DNA of 59,094 bases from Candidatus Collinsella stercoripullorum (GCA_019117005.1 DXAO01000040.1:1-59094), one strand, 5' to 3'. Counted from the stretch's first letter, positions 39,358 through 47,927 are shown. The notes: generated from the sequence alone by a model not told the origin. Numbers and translations are program-made.

Positions 39358-39423
39358 AAAGCATGTCGCATCTGACACGGGGCGCCCTGAAAAGGGGTCC
39401 TCGTGTCAGATGCGACATGCTTT
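39358..39423. repeat. Palindrome, 22-bp perfect arms, 22-base loop (family B)
   Basis: Arms 39358-39379 (aaagcatgtcgcatctgaca, then cg) and 39402-39423 are perfect reverse complements; the loop has ggcgccc and aaaaggggtcc. It is unlike the family A hairpins in sequence but similar in size and intergenic placement, so it may be a second palindromic element family. Confidence 0.9.
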
Positions 39424-39429
39424 GGAAGG

Positions 39430-39570
39430 GGCGCAGCCCGCGCGGCGGCGGGGACTGTCGCAAAAGAAGGGGCACAGCCCGCGCGGTGGACGCAACGGAT
39501 AGGTCGATCCCCCGTGTCGCGCGGCACGGGCGCCCGCAGCCCGCGCGGCGGACGCGACAGACAGGGCGGT
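39430..39570. repeat. Three diverged direct repeats, cagcccgcgcggcggacg type
   Basis: Copies begin near 39434 (cagcccgcgcggcggcggg), 39475 (cagcccgcgcggtggacgca) and 39537 (cagcccgcgcggcggacgcg). The second and third continue with related ac(a/g)ga(c/t)agg. No open frame with a start site supports coding, so they are listed as repeats of unknown origin. Confidence 0.55.
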
Positions 39571-39601
39571 CCCTCGCTTCACGCGGCCCGGGCCCGTCGA
39601 G

Positions 39602-39631
39602 AAAAAAGGGCGCCGGCTCGCGCCGACGCCC
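39602..39631 (-). terminator. Rho-independent terminator of tyrS
   Basis: On the minus strand GGGCGTCGGC and GCCGGCGCCC pair (one G-U) around GCGA, followed by six U, about 42 bases past the tyrS stop. Confidence 0.9.
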
Positions 39632-39673
39632 GTGGATCGCATGCGGCCCTGATGCGGCCCGCCGAGCCCTGGA

Positions 39674-40888
39674 TCAGACCAGGCGCGCGAACTTGCGCTT
39701 GCCCACCTGGAGCACGCAGCCCGCGTGCAGCAGCGCCGGGTCGACGTTGTAGCTCTTGGGCTCGACCGGCTGCTGGTCGATCTTGACCCCGCCGCCGTCG
39801 ATCAGGCGGCGCGCCTCGCCGGCGGAGGGGGCCAGGCCCGCGTCCTTCAGCACGCCCGCCAGGTAGACGAGGCCGTCGGCGTTGGGGGCGAGGTCGACGT
39901 GGACCTCGGCGATGTCCTCGGGGAGCTGGGACTGCTTGAACACGCGGTCGAAGGCCGCCTCGGCCTCCTCGCCCGCGCCGGCGCCGTGGTAGGTGTCGCA
40001 CAGGTCGCGGCCGAGCGCGCGCTTGAGCTCGTAGGGGTCGGCGGAGCCGTCGGCCAGCGCGGCTTCGATGGCGTCGACCTCGTCGGGGGTCTTGGAACTC
40101 GCCAGGCGGTAGTACTTCCCGATCATCTCGTCCGGGATGGACATCGTCTTGCCGAACATGTCGGCCGGCTCGTCGGTCAGGCCGATGTAGTTGCCGTAGG
40201 ACTTGGACATCTTGCGCACGCCGTCGGTGCCCTCGAGCAGCGGCATGGTGAGCGCGACCTGCGGCTCCATGCCCATCTTCTCCATGAGCTCGCGGCCGGC
40301 GAGCAGGTTGAACAGCTGGTCGGTGCCGCCCATCTCCACGTCGGAGCCGATCTTCACGGAGTCGTACGCCTGCATCACGGGGTAGAGGAACTCGTGCAGG
40401 GCGATCGGCGTCTGGCTCTGGTAGCGCTTGGTGAAGTCGTCGCGCTCGAGGATGCGGGCGACCGTGAACTTGGAGCACAGCTCCAGCATGCCCTTGAGGT
40501 CGAGCGACAGGATCCAGTCGCCGTTGTGGACGATGGTGGTCTTCTCGGGGTCGAGGATCTTCATGGCCTGGGAGACGTAGGTCGCCGCGTTGGCCTCGAC
40601 CTGCTCCTGCGAGAGCTGCGGGCGCGTGGTGTTCTTGCCGGACGGGTCGCCGATCATGGCGGTGCCGTTGCCGATGATAAGGGTCACCTTGTGGCCGAGG
40701 TCCTGGAACTGGCGCATCTTGCGCAGGGGGACGGCATGGCCCAGGTGCAGGTCGGGACTGGTGGGGTCCACGCCCAGCTTGATGTTGAGCGGCACGCCCC
40801 GCTCGAGCTTCTTCCTCAGGTCCGCTTCGGGCACGATCTGGGCCGCACCCGAGGCGATGATGCGCATCTGCTCGTCGACTGGCAGCAT
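39674..40888 (-). CDS. tyrS: Tyrosyl-tRNA synthetase
   Basis: A 404-residue class I synthetase. IKLGVDPTSPDLHLGH holds the HIGH-type motif (47-51), the tyrosine/tRNA region includes MQAYDSVKIGSDVEMGGTDQ, and RKMSKSYGN is the KMSKS loop; a C-terminal S4 RNA-binding domain ends the protein (RRLIDGGGVKIDQQ). It charges tRNA-Tyr. Start: ATG 40888 with GAGGAGGAT. No T-box leader was recognised. A TACAAT -10 candidate lies at 40967-40972. Confidence 0.95.
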   Translation of the reverse strand: MLPVDEQMRIIASGAAQIVPEADLRKKLERGVPLNIKLGVDPTSPDLHLGHAVPLRKMRQFQDLGHKVTLIIGNGTAMIGDPSGKNTTRPQLSQEQVEANAATYVSQAMKILDPEKTTIVHNGDWILSLDLKGMLELCSKFTVARILERDDFTKRYQSQTPIALHEFLYPVMQAYDSVKIGSDVEMGGTDQLFNLLAGRELMEKMGMEPQVALTMPLLEGTDGVRKMSKSYGNYIGLTDEPADMFGKTMSIPDEMIGKYYRLASSKTPDEVDAIEAALADGSADPYELKRALGRDLCDTYHGAGAGEEAEAAFDRVFKQSQLPEDIAEVHVDLAPNADGLVYLAGVLKDAGLAPSAGEARRLIDGGGVKIDQQPVEPKSYNVDPALLHAGCVLQVGKRKFARLV

Positions 40889-40966
40889 ATCGGCATCCTC
40901 CTCGTCGGTATAGCACCCTCGCCCGCGCCGTGCGCCGGGCGGTGCTCGTTTAGCGGAAACCGGTCC

Positions 40967-40972
40967 ATTGTA
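40967..40972 (-). promoter_or_regulatory. Candidate -10 (TACAAT) for tyrS
   Basis: TACAAT on the minus strand, 79 bases before the tyrS start; no recognisable -35. Confidence 0.4.
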
Positions 40973-41124
40973 GCGAAGTTCGCACGGGCCGGACGCGAAT
41001 ACGCGTCGAAAGCAGAAAAGGGCGCCCGGCGGGCGGAGGCGCGGCACAGCCGACCGGCGGGGTCGCGGCGGGCCACGGCGCGCATGCGCGGCGGGCGGGG
41101 CGCCGCGGGCGGGGCGCCGCGGGC

Positions 41125-41328
41125 ACCGGCGCGCACGGGGCCGGTCGTCGAACTCGTCGACGGAGAAGAACGCCGTCGAGCAGGGACCCGCGCGGGCGGG
41201 GCCGGTTCTCGATCACGCTCAGGAAGCCCCTGCCTATAAGGCAGGGACCCGCGCGGGCGGGGCCGGTTCGCCGGCCGCCTGCGTCAGCCCGGTGAAGTCG
41301 CGCGGGGACCGGCGCGCACGGGGCCGGT
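41125..41328. repeat. Four-copy GC-rich repeat block, ggcgcgcacggggccggt / cgcgcgggcggggccggt
   Basis: accggcgcgcacggggccggt occurs at 41125-41145 and 41308-41328. A sister form gcagggacccgcgcgggcgg then ggccggttc occurs at 41180-41208 and 41241-41269. Between the latter two is a small hairpin ccctgcc-tataa-ggcaggg (41228-41246). The paired, symmetric order (A, B, B, A) is notable. It lies just beyond the U32 stop. Confidence 0.75.
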
Positions 41329-41341
41329 CCCCGCCCCGCCC

Positions 41342-43519
41342 TCAGCGCACGGCGGCGTCGAGGGCGGGGGCGGCCGCATCGAGCAGGGCGGCGTCGACGG
41401 CCGCCGCGCCCAGCCCGCAGGCGGCGAGCGCGGGCAGGTCGCCCGTCCGGTCGAGCGGCGCGTCGTCGAGGACGCGCGTGCGGCCGAAGGCGTCCGCGAG
41501 CACCGGCAGGCGCGCCCCGCCCTCCTCGACCAGCCGGTACGCCCGGCGGCGCCGGGAGCAGGCGGCGCAGGCGCCGTCGCAGGGCCCCAGGTCCCCGAGC
41601 AGGCAGTGCTCGCACACCATCAGCTGCGGAACACCGCAGGCGAGCACGCCGATGCGGGCCGCCTGGGGGCCGGGCAGGGCCGCGAGGACGGCGGAGGCCT
41701 CGTCCGCGCCGAGCTCGTCGGGCAGCCATACGCGGCGCGCCCCGCAGGAAAGCAGCCACGAGACGCTCGCGGCGTGCGCGGCGGTCACGGGGGCGGCGAC
41801 GTCGAAGACCGCGCCCTCCTCCCGCGCGAGGTCGATCTGCCCCAGGTTGCGGCAGACGACGGACGCGGCGCGGCGGCACAGCCCCCGCACGCGCGGGACG
41901 TCCGCGTCGGGGAACGGCTCGTCGAGGACGACCGTGAGCCGGTCGAGCACGCCCTCCCATCCCGCGTCGTCCGGCAGGCGCCAGGCGCTCACCGCGACCT
42001 CGTCGGCCCGCGGGTCCGCGAGCGCGCGGGCGGCCTGGCGCGGGGAGGCGGCGAGCGCGACGCGGTGGATCCGGCCCGGCCGGGGCTCCGGGGAGCGCGC
42101 GGCGGCGGTGCGGGACGGCCGCGACGGCTCCTCGGCGGCGCCGCGAGACGCGGACGAGGGCGAAGCCCCCGCGGCGACGGCGCGTGCGGACGCGCGCGGC
42201 CGCCCCTCGGCGCCCGCCGGACGCGCGCCCGCGGCCCCGTCGCGCCCCTCCGCAAGCTCGATGCGGTCGAGTTCGCGGCGCATCCCCTCCACCGCCTCGT
42301 CCGCCGCCGCGCGCAGGCGGGCGCTCGCCGTCAGGTAGACCGCGCTGCCCGGCTCGACCCGGCGCTTGCAGCGGACGCGGAGGCGCTCGCCCGCGGCGCC
42401 GTCCGCCGGGCACGGGACGAGCGGCCAGCGCGCGGGCACGTCGGCGCCCGCGTCCGCGGGGAGGACGGTCCTGATCTCGAGGGTGTCCCCCTCCCCGACC
42501 GGGCGCTCGAGCGCCACCGTGACCTCGTGCCGGGCGCGCGCGACCACCTCGCCCACCCTGACGCCCTGGTTGATGGCCCGCTCGGGGCTCATGAGCTCCG
42601 GCCCGGACCCGCCGCGCAGGTAGGCGTCGGTGAACCCGCGGTTGAAGGACATGCCGAGGCGGAAGGCGACCTCCTCCTCCGCCTCCTCGTCCAAGCCCCC
42701 CTCCGCGAGCGCGTCGAGCGCCGCGCGGTAGCAGCCCACGACGTTCCAGACGTAGTCGGGGTTCTTCATGCGCCCCTCGATCTTGAGGGCGGCCACCCCG
42801 GCGCGCACGAGCGCGGGAAGGTGCCGCAGGGACAGGAGGTCCCGCGGGCACAGCAGTCTGCCCGACGACGGCGCCCCCGCCTCGGACGCGGGGCCGCCCT
42901 CCCGCTCGAGGCGGTACGGGAGCCGACAGGGCTGGGTGCACGCGCCGCGGTTCGCGGAGCGCCCCCGCCGCAGCGCGGAGAAGGCGCAGGCGCCCGAATA
43001 CGACACGCAGATCGCCCCGTGGCAGAAGGCCTCGACGGGGACGCCGGACGCGCACAGGGCCTCGAGCGCGCCGACCGAGAGCTCGCGGGCGCAGGTGACG
43101 CGGGCCGCCCCGAGCTCGCGGGCCGCCAGCAGCGCCGCGCGGGCGGACATGGCGCCCGCCTGCGTCGAGAGGTGGAGCTCGAGGTCGGGCAGCTCCTCGC
43201 GCAGGAGGCGGGCGAGGCCGGCGTCCGCCACGATGAGCGCGTCCGCGCCGGCGTCGCGGGCCGCCCGGGCGAGCGCGAGGGCGCGCGGGGCCTCCCCCTC
43301 GCGCAGGTAGACGTTCTCGGTGACGTAGACGCGCGCGCCGCGGGCGTGGGCGAGGGCGCAGGCGCGCGCGAGGCCCGCCTCGGTCAGGTCGTGCGCGGCC
43401 GCGCGGGCGTTCAGGGCGCCGAGCCCCGTGTAGACGGCGTCCGCCCCGGCCGCGAGTGCGGCGAGCAGCGCGTCGAGCGAGCCGGCGGGCGCCAGCAGCT
43501 CGGGTATCCGGGCCTCCAT
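41342..43519 (-). CDS. Peptidase U32-family protein
   Basis: A 725-residue protein. The N-terminal half is U32: LLAPAGSLDALLAALAAGADAVYTG, the family signature EAFCHGAICVSYSGACAFS, NRGACTQPCRLPYR and KIEGRMKN. It matches the RlhA/YhbU/TrhP-type group now linked to RNA hydroxylation, and older collagenase annotations. An Ala/Arg/Ser-rich insertion (about 440-490) precedes a second region with CGVPQLMVCEHCLLGDLGPCDGAC, a cysteine cluster that may hold a metal centre. Start: ATG 43519 with GGGAGGGT. The target RNA or protein is unknown. Confidence 0.88.
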   Translation of the reverse strand: MEARIPELLAPAGSLDALLAALAAGADAVYTGLGALNARAAAHDLTEAGLARACALAHARGARVYVTENVYLREGEAPRALALARAARDAGADALIVADAGLARLLREELPDLELHLSTQAGAMSARAALLAARELGAARVTCARELSVGALEALCASGVPVEAFCHGAICVSYSGACAFSALRRGRSANRGACTQPCRLPYRLEREGGPASEAGAPSSGRLLCPRDLLSLRHLPALVRAGVAALKIEGRMKNPDYVWNVVGCYRAALDALAEGGLDEEAEEEVAFRLGMSFNRGFTDAYLRGGSGPELMSPERAINQGVRVGEVVARARHEVTVALERPVGEGDTLEIRTVLPADAGADVPARWPLVPCPADGAAGERLRVRCKRRVEPGSAVYLTASARLRAAADEAVEGMRRELDRIELAEGRDGAAGARPAGAEGRPRASARAVAAGASPSSASRGAAEEPSRPSRTAAARSPEPRPGRIHRVALAASPRQAARALADPRADEVAVSAWRLPDDAGWEGVLDRLTVVLDEPFPDADVPRVRGLCRRAASVVCRNLGQIDLAREEGAVFDVAAPVTAAHAASVSWLLSCGARRVWLPDELGADEASAVLAALPGPQAARIGVLACGVPQLMVCEHCLLGDLGPCDGACAACSRRRRAYRLVEEGGARLPVLADAFGRTRVLDDAPLDRTGDLPALAACGLGAAAVDAALLDAAAPALDAAVR

Positions 43520-43723
43520 CGACCCTCCCCTCCCGTCGCGGCCGGTGCGCCCAGGGCGGGGCACCGGGAGTCCGCGCTATGCAATCGGTCTGTAATTTCC
43601 CGCAGCACAGCATACCGGAGCCTGCGCGCCGAGATGTTGCGGTAATGTGACAACATCTATGTACGTCACGTCCCGGCACGCGCGCCCGCCGCGCCGGCCG
43701 GGGCATACGGTTGGAGGTCTGCC
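43520..43723. other. Divergent promoter region, U32 / penicillin-binding protein
   Basis: 204 bases, AT-rich in the middle for this genome. Leftward, TATGCT at 43609-43614 could be the U32 -10. Rightward, TTGCGG-15-TATGTA at 43637-43663 could serve the PBP gene. An 8-bp dyad lies across both. Confidence 0.45.
43632..43658. promoter_or_regulatory. Dyad AGATGTTG-11-CAACATCT in a divergent promoter region
   Basis: A perfect 8-bp inverted repeat with an 11-base gap (43632-43639, 43651-43658). It overlaps the -35/spacer of the rightward PBP promoter and sits near the -35 of the leftward U32 promoter, so a regulator bound here could control both. The regulator is unknown. Confidence 0.45.
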
Positions 43724-45982
43724 ATGGGTCCTCGCGAGCGCCACTCGCGCCACCGCTCCAAGACGCATATGCTCCCGATCGTCATCGGGTCGTTCTTCGG
43801 GCTCTTCCTGCTGTTCTGCGTCGCCTTCGGCATCGGGATGATCGGCAACGTCAACCGCTGGCTGTCCGACCTCCCGGACTACACGGACGCGGACAACTAC
43901 ATGGTCTCCGAGCCCACGAGCATCCTGGACGCCAACGGCAACGAGATCGCCAGCCTCTACGTCCAGAACCGCGAGAGCGTCACCTACGACCAGATCTCGC
44001 CCTACGTGCTCCAGGGCACCGTCTCCACCGAGGACGAGCGCTTCTACCAGCATAACGGCGTCGACATCCTCGGCATCATGCGCGCCGTGGTGGTCCAGCT
44101 CACCGGCGGCTCCGAGGGCGCCTCGACCATCACCCAGCAGCTCGTGCGCAACACGATCCTGTCGGAGGAGCAGTTCGACAACACCATCGAGCGCAAGGTC
44201 CGCGAGGCGTGGATCGCCATCCAGATGGAGAAGATCTTCTCCAAGGAGGAGATCCTCACCATGTACCTCAACACCATCTTCTACGGCCACGGCGCATACG
44301 GCATCCAGGCCGCCGCGCAGACCTACTTCTCCAAGAACGCCTCCGACCTCACCCTCGCCGAGGCCGCGCTGCTCGTCGGCCTGCCCAACGCGCCCTCCCA
44401 GTACGACCCCACCGTCAACCCTGACCTCGCGATGCAGCGCCGCAACATCGTCCTGTCGCGCATGGTGCGCAACGGGGTCATCTCCCAGGAGGAGGCCGAC
44501 GCCGCCTCCGCCGAGGAGCTCGTGCTGAACGTGACCGAGCAGCCCATGAACGGCACCTACGCCTACCCCTACTTCGTCGACTACGTCAAGAACCTGCTGT
44601 CCGACGAGTTCTCCACCGATGTGCTGTTCGCCGGCGGCCTCACGATCCAGACCACGATCGACCCCACGATCCAGGCGGCGGCCGAGCAGGCGGCCTACAG
44701 CCAGATGGACGGCCTGGGCGTCGACGGGCTCGACGTCGGTATGACGGTGATCGACCCCGACACCGGCTACATCCTGGCGATGGTCGGCGGACGCGACTAC
44801 TACTCGACCGACGAGCACATCAACCACGCCACCTCGCGCCGCTCGACCGGCTCGTCCTTCAAGGCGGTCACGCTGGCCGCCGCCATCGAGGACGGCATGG
44901 ATCCGTACAACACCTACATCAACTGCAACTCCCCCGTCACCATCACCGACGACTACACGCTGCAGAACTACGGCGGCTACTCCTACGGCACCCTGTCGCT
45001 CGCGGAGGCCACGGCGCGCTCGTCGAACACCGGGTACGTGCAGGTGGCGCTCGCCATCGGCAACGACAAGGTCATCGACATGGCCGAGCGCCTCGGCATC
45101 GACACCGACGCCGCGCAGATGGACCAGAGCGCCGCGTCCCTCACCCTGACCGGCGGCGCCGTGGGCTGCTCCACCCTCGAGATGTCGGAGGCCTTCGCCA
45201 CCTTCGCCGCCGGCGGCGAGCACCGCGACGCCGTGGCGATCACGCAGATCACGAACCGCTCCGGCGAGGTGCTCTACCAGCACACGGACTCCCCCGAGCA
45301 GGTCATCTCCGAGGAGGTCGCCCAGGAGGTCAACAACGTGCTGGAGACCGTCCTGCGCAGCGGCGGCACCGGCTCGTCGGGATACCCCTACGACATCAAC
45401 CAGCCCGTCGCGGGCAAGACCGGCACCGGCGGCAGCGCGAGCGACACGACCGACCTGTGGTTCTGCGGCTACACCCCGCAGCTGTCCGTCTCCATCTGGG
45501 TGGGCCGCTCCCTCACCAACGAGGCGATCCCCTACCTGCACACCCAGGACACCGTGCTGCCCATCTTCCAGGACTTCATGAACGCCGTCCTCGCCGACAC
45601 CCCGCGCGAGGAGTTCCCCTCCACCGACAAGCAGGTCACCTACAAGCCGAGCAGCGAATGGGACTTCGTCGGCGGCAACTTCGGCGCCTCCGACGCGACC
45701 GAGGAGGAGACCGAGGGGGAGGAGACGACCGAGGAGACCGACGCCACCGAATCGACCGACACCGGCAACGGCAACACGAGCGGCACCACCCCCACCACGC
45801 CCGGCGGCGGCAATACCGGTTCGGGCGGCAACACCGGTTCCGGCGGCAACACCGGTTCGGGCGGGAACGGCGGGTCCGGCGGCAACACCGGCGGCGGCTC
45901 GGGCAACGAGCCCACCGACCCCGAGCCGGAACCGGAGCCGGATCCCGAACCGGAACCGGAGCCCACCCCGCCCACCTCATAG
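43724..45982 (+). CDS. Class A penicillin-binding protein (transglycosylase/transpeptidase)
   Basis: A 752-residue bifunctional PBP. There is a basic N-tail and one membrane span (16-40). The GT51 glycosyltransferase has EDERFYQHNG (103-112, catalytic Glu) and GASTITQQLVRN. The transpeptidase has STGSSFK (SxxK, near 375-381), SSN (SxN) and KTGTGG (near 566). Residues from about 657 are extracytoplasmic low complexity: Thr/Glu-rich, then repeated GGNTGS, then Glu-Pro repeats ending in PPTS. It builds and cross-links peptidoglycan. Start behind GGAGG; strong terminator after. Confidence 0.95.
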   Translation: MGPRERHSRHRSKTHMLPIVIGSFFGLFLLFCVAFGIGMIGNVNRWLSDLPDYTDADNYMVSEPTSILDANGNEIASLYVQNRESVTYDQISPYVLQGTVSTEDERFYQHNGVDILGIMRAVVVQLTGGSEGASTITQQLVRNTILSEEQFDNTIERKVREAWIAIQMEKIFSKEEILTMYLNTIFYGHGAYGIQAAAQTYFSKNASDLTLAEAALLVGLPNAPSQYDPTVNPDLAMQRRNIVLSRMVRNGVISQEEADAASAEELVLNVTEQPMNGTYAYPYFVDYVKNLLSDEFSTDVLFAGGLTIQTTIDPTIQAAAEQAAYSQMDGLGVDGLDVGMTVIDPDTGYILAMVGGRDYYSTDEHINHATSRRSTGSSFKAVTLAAAIEDGMDPYNTYINCNSPVTITDDYTLQNYGGYSYGTLSLAEATARSSNTGYVQVALAIGNDKVIDMAERLGIDTDAAQMDQSAASLTLTGGAVGCSTLEMSEAFATFAAGGEHRDAVAITQITNRSGEVLYQHTDSPEQVISEEVAQEVNNVLETVLRSGGTGSSGYPYDINQPVAGKTGTGGSASDTTDLWFCGYTPQLSVSIWVGRSLTNEAIPYLHTQDTVLPIFQDFMNAVLADTPREEFPSTDKQVTYKPSSEWDFVGGNFGASDATEEETEGEETTEETDATESTDTGNGNTSGTTPTTPGGGNTGSGGNTGSGGNTGSGGNGGSGGNTGGGSGNEPTDPEPEPEPDPEPEPEPTPPTS

Positions 45983-45994
45983 CCGGCTGAAACC

Positions 45995-46025
45995 AAACGG
46001 CCCCCGACGCATCGGGGGCCGTTTT
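45995..46025 (+). terminator. Rho-independent terminator of the PBP gene
   Basis: acggcccccga and tcgggggccgt form an 11-base stem around a four-base loop, followed by tttt; the A-run on the other side may let it also serve the leftward small-peptide/argR unit. Confidence 0.92.
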
Positions 46026-46097
46026 CATAGGCGGGGATCGGGTTCGCCCTGAGATAGGAGGGCCGGGCGATCGGGAGATGCCCGCGGGCTCCCGGGA

Positions 46098-46220
46098 CTA
46101 GGACCGGGAGCGGCGCCAGGCCCTCAGGCGGATGCAGTACCAGGCGAGCAGGGCGACGAGCGCGATGGGGAGCAGCAGGACGAGGGAGATCAGCAGGACG
46201 TGCAAAAGGGCGATGCTCAC
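46098..46220 (-). CDS. 40-residue hydrophobic membrane peptide coupled to argR
   Basis: GTG 46220 overlaps the argR stop (GTGA) and has GGGGAG nine bases upstream inside argR, so it can be translated by coupling. The product is one hydrophobic span (ALLHVLLISLVLLLPIALVA) with a short Arg/Ser tail (RAWRRSRS). It resembles small membrane proteins but no family is recognised. The favourable start context and membrane-span pattern support it; its shortness and the lack of a known family keep confidence moderate. Confidence 0.5.
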   Translation of the reverse strand: MSIALLHVLLISLVLLLPIALVALLAWYCIRLRAWRRSRS

Positions 46221-46654
46221 TTGCGGACGCTCCCCAGCTTGGTGATCATGGCCTCGAGGCGCTCGCCGTCGGCGGCCGTGCGGGCGATGACCAGGATGGT
46301 GTCGTTGCCGGCAAGCGAGCCGAGCACGTCGGGGAGCTCCGCCGCGTCGATCGCGGCGGCGATGCCCGAGGCGGTGCCGGGCTGGGCCTTGACGAGCACG
46401 AGGTTGTCCGCGCGCGTCACGTCCACGACGAGCTCGGAGGTCATGCGCTGGAGATGCAGGTCCTCGGCGAGCACGTAGACGCCCTCGGGCAGCTTGCGCA
46501 GGCCCATGTCGGCGATGTCGCGCGACACCGTCGCCTGGGTGCAGTCGAAGCCGCATTTCTTGAGCTCCTCGACCAGCATGCGCTGGGTGCGCACGTCCTT
46601 GTTGCGAACGATCTCGCGGATCGCGTCCTGTCGTCCGTTGCGCTTCTTGGCCAT
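46217..46654 (-). CDS. argR: Arginine repressor ArgR
   Basis: A 145-residue regulator. The N-terminal winged helix has MLVEELKKCGFDCTQATVSRDIADMGLRK, with the ArgR/AhrC recognition helix (QATVSRD); the C-terminal arginine-binding/hexamer domain has VLVKAQPGTASGIAAAID and GNDTILVIA. It represses arginine biosynthesis and activates catabolism. Start: ATG 46654 with GGAGG. No arginine genes are nearby, so it acts in trans. The 211 bases upstream form an AT-rich island that may contain its promoter and possible ARG-box sites, but no confident box was called. Confidence 0.93.
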   Translation of the reverse strand: MAKKRNGRQDAIREIVRNKDVRTQRMLVEELKKCGFDCTQATVSRDIADMGLRKLPEGVYVLAEDLHLQRMTSELVVDVTRADNLVLVKAQPGTASGIAAAIDAAELPDVLGSLAGNDTILVIARTAADGERLEAMITKLGSVRK

Positions 46655-46865
46655 GGCTCGTCCGTCCTCCCATGCTCTCGTCTCATATCTGCGTACGTAC
46701 TTTATCCGTATGGAGCGTCCGAGCGCGACGGCACGGTGCGATTTAACACGCATGACTCAAAACACCATAAACTGACGGATTTAGTCCTATTAGCTGCATA
46801 GGATAGCGGGAAAGCGAAGCGAACGCGCATATCTGCCCGGGGCGGCGCGCCGGGAGGGCGCGACC
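46655..46865. other. Intergenic between argR and glycosyltransferase, AT-rich island
   Basis: 211 bases. 46740-46810 is markedly AT-rich for this genome (gatttaacac, caccataaactgacgg, tttagtcctattagctgcat) and includes a small dyad cctat-tagctgc-atagg. It probably contains the argR promoter. No gene is seen. Confidence 0.4.
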
Positions 46866-47927
46866 CTACGGGATGGGGCCGATGGGCAGGTGCGACACGC
46901 GCGCGATCTCGCGCAGGCGTGAACCCATGCAACAGCCGGACGCGTTGCGCTGCGCCATCGGCTTGTACATGATGCCGAACTCGCGGGCGGCGGGGGCCAC
47001 GGCGGCGAGCGACGCCTGGGCGTCCTCGGCGTCGATGATGTCCTGCACGCGCTCCATGCGCTCGATCGACGAGATGGCGCTCGATCCCACGCTCGCGTTG
47101 TCGATGCACTCGATGAGCCGGCGGACGTGCCTGCGGTGGACGGGGCCCGCGGCGGCGGGGTCGTGGCGGAGGCCCCAGCGGTCCAGAAGCCCCATCATGA
47201 CGCCGTGCTCGCGGGCGCAGCGCGCCGCGAACCCCGGGTCGAAGGGACGGGCGCCGCCCACACCGAAGGTGACCGCATGGTAGCAGGCCCCCTCGCACAC
47301 CCCGATCCGCTCCGCGTCCTCGAGGCAGGAGGCGACGAGTGCGAGCCCGCTTTCATCGGCGTCGAGGGCCGCCCGGCGCTCGAGCACGAGGCCGCGGTCC
47401 AGCAGCACGCCCGCCGCGCCCGCGACGATGCCGCGCTCGTAGAGGTCGGGGACGCCGCGGCGGACCGCCGGGCGGCCCTCCAGCACGGAGGTGGGCGCCT
47501 GGCGGCGGCGCGTGGCGCACGCCTCGCCCCGCTTGTCCCAGGCGTCCTCGCAGCGCACGGGGAACGCGCACGCGAGGCGCCCGTCGTCGGCGAAGGAGAC
47601 CAGCTGCTCGAGGAAACCGGGGGCGAGCCAGTCGTCCTGGCCCATGAAGACCACGCCCGAGCCCCGTGCGGCGTCGAGCGCCGCCCTGAGCGCCGGCGCG
47701 CGGTCCGTCCCGTCCATGCGGACGAGCTCGACGCGGATATCGCGGTCATGGAAGCTTTCGAGTATGGAGGCGGTGCGGTCGGTGGACGCGCAGTCCGCCA
47801 CGACGAGCTGGAGGTCGGCGAAGGACTGGTTGAGCACGCTCTCGACCGTGCGCACAAGATGGCCCGCGCCGTCGCGGACGGCGAGAATCAAAGACACGCG
47901 CGGTCGCTTTGCTGCTCGATGGGCCAC
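46866..47927 (-). CDS. Family 2 glycosyltransferase
   Basis: A 353-residue GT-A glycosyltransferase. VSLILAVRDGAGHLVRTVESVLNQSFADLQLVVADCASTDRT is the nucleotide-sugar binding start, FMGQDDWLAPGFLEQL holds the acidic metal-binding DD, and the C-terminal half is helical and Arg-rich without a membrane span. A role in cell-surface polysaccharide or glycolipid is likely; the acceptor is unknown. Start: GTG 47927 with GGGAGG. It lies downstream of truA on the same strand, 105 bases apart. Confidence 0.85.
   Translation of the reverse strand: MAHRAAKRPRVSLILAVRDGAGHLVRTVESVLNQSFADLQLVVADCASTDRTASILESFHDRDIRVELVRMDGTDRAPALRAALDAARGSGVVFMGQDDWLAPGFLEQLVSFADDGRLACAFPVRCEDAWDKRGEACATRRRQAPTSVLEGRPAVRRGVPDLYERGIVAGAAGVLLDRGLVLERRAALDADESGLALVASCLEDAERIGVCEGACYHAVTFGVGGARPFDPGFAARCAREHGVMMGLLDRWGLRHDPAAAGPVHRRHVRRLIECIDNASVGSSAISSIERMERVQDIIDAEDAQASLAAVAPAAREFGIMYKPMAQRNASGCCMGSRLREIARVSHLPIGPIP

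Larger units (their letters stand above)
39194..39673. other. Intergenic between tyrS and ade
   Basis: 480 bases. From left: ribosome binding site and presumably the promoter of ade, a 22-bp-arm palindrome (39358-39423), three partial copies of a cagcccgcgcggcgg-type repeat (39430-39570), and the tyrS terminator. No gene is supported despite open frames on both strands. Confidence 0.6.
40889..41341. other. Intergenic between U32 gene and tyrS, with repeat block
   Basis: 453 bases. The left end holds the tyrS leader and -10 (TACAAT, 40967-40972, minus strand). The rest is extremely GC-rich with a four-copy repeat block up to the U32 stop. No gene, T-box or U-tract terminator is seen. Confidence 0.5.

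Noticed and set aside
39194..39360. Purine riboswitch upstream of ade
   Set aside because: No conserved three-way junction loop sequences are visible.
40889..41124. T-box leader upstream of tyrS
   Set aside because: No T-box sequence, specifier loop or antiterminator/terminator pair could be identified.
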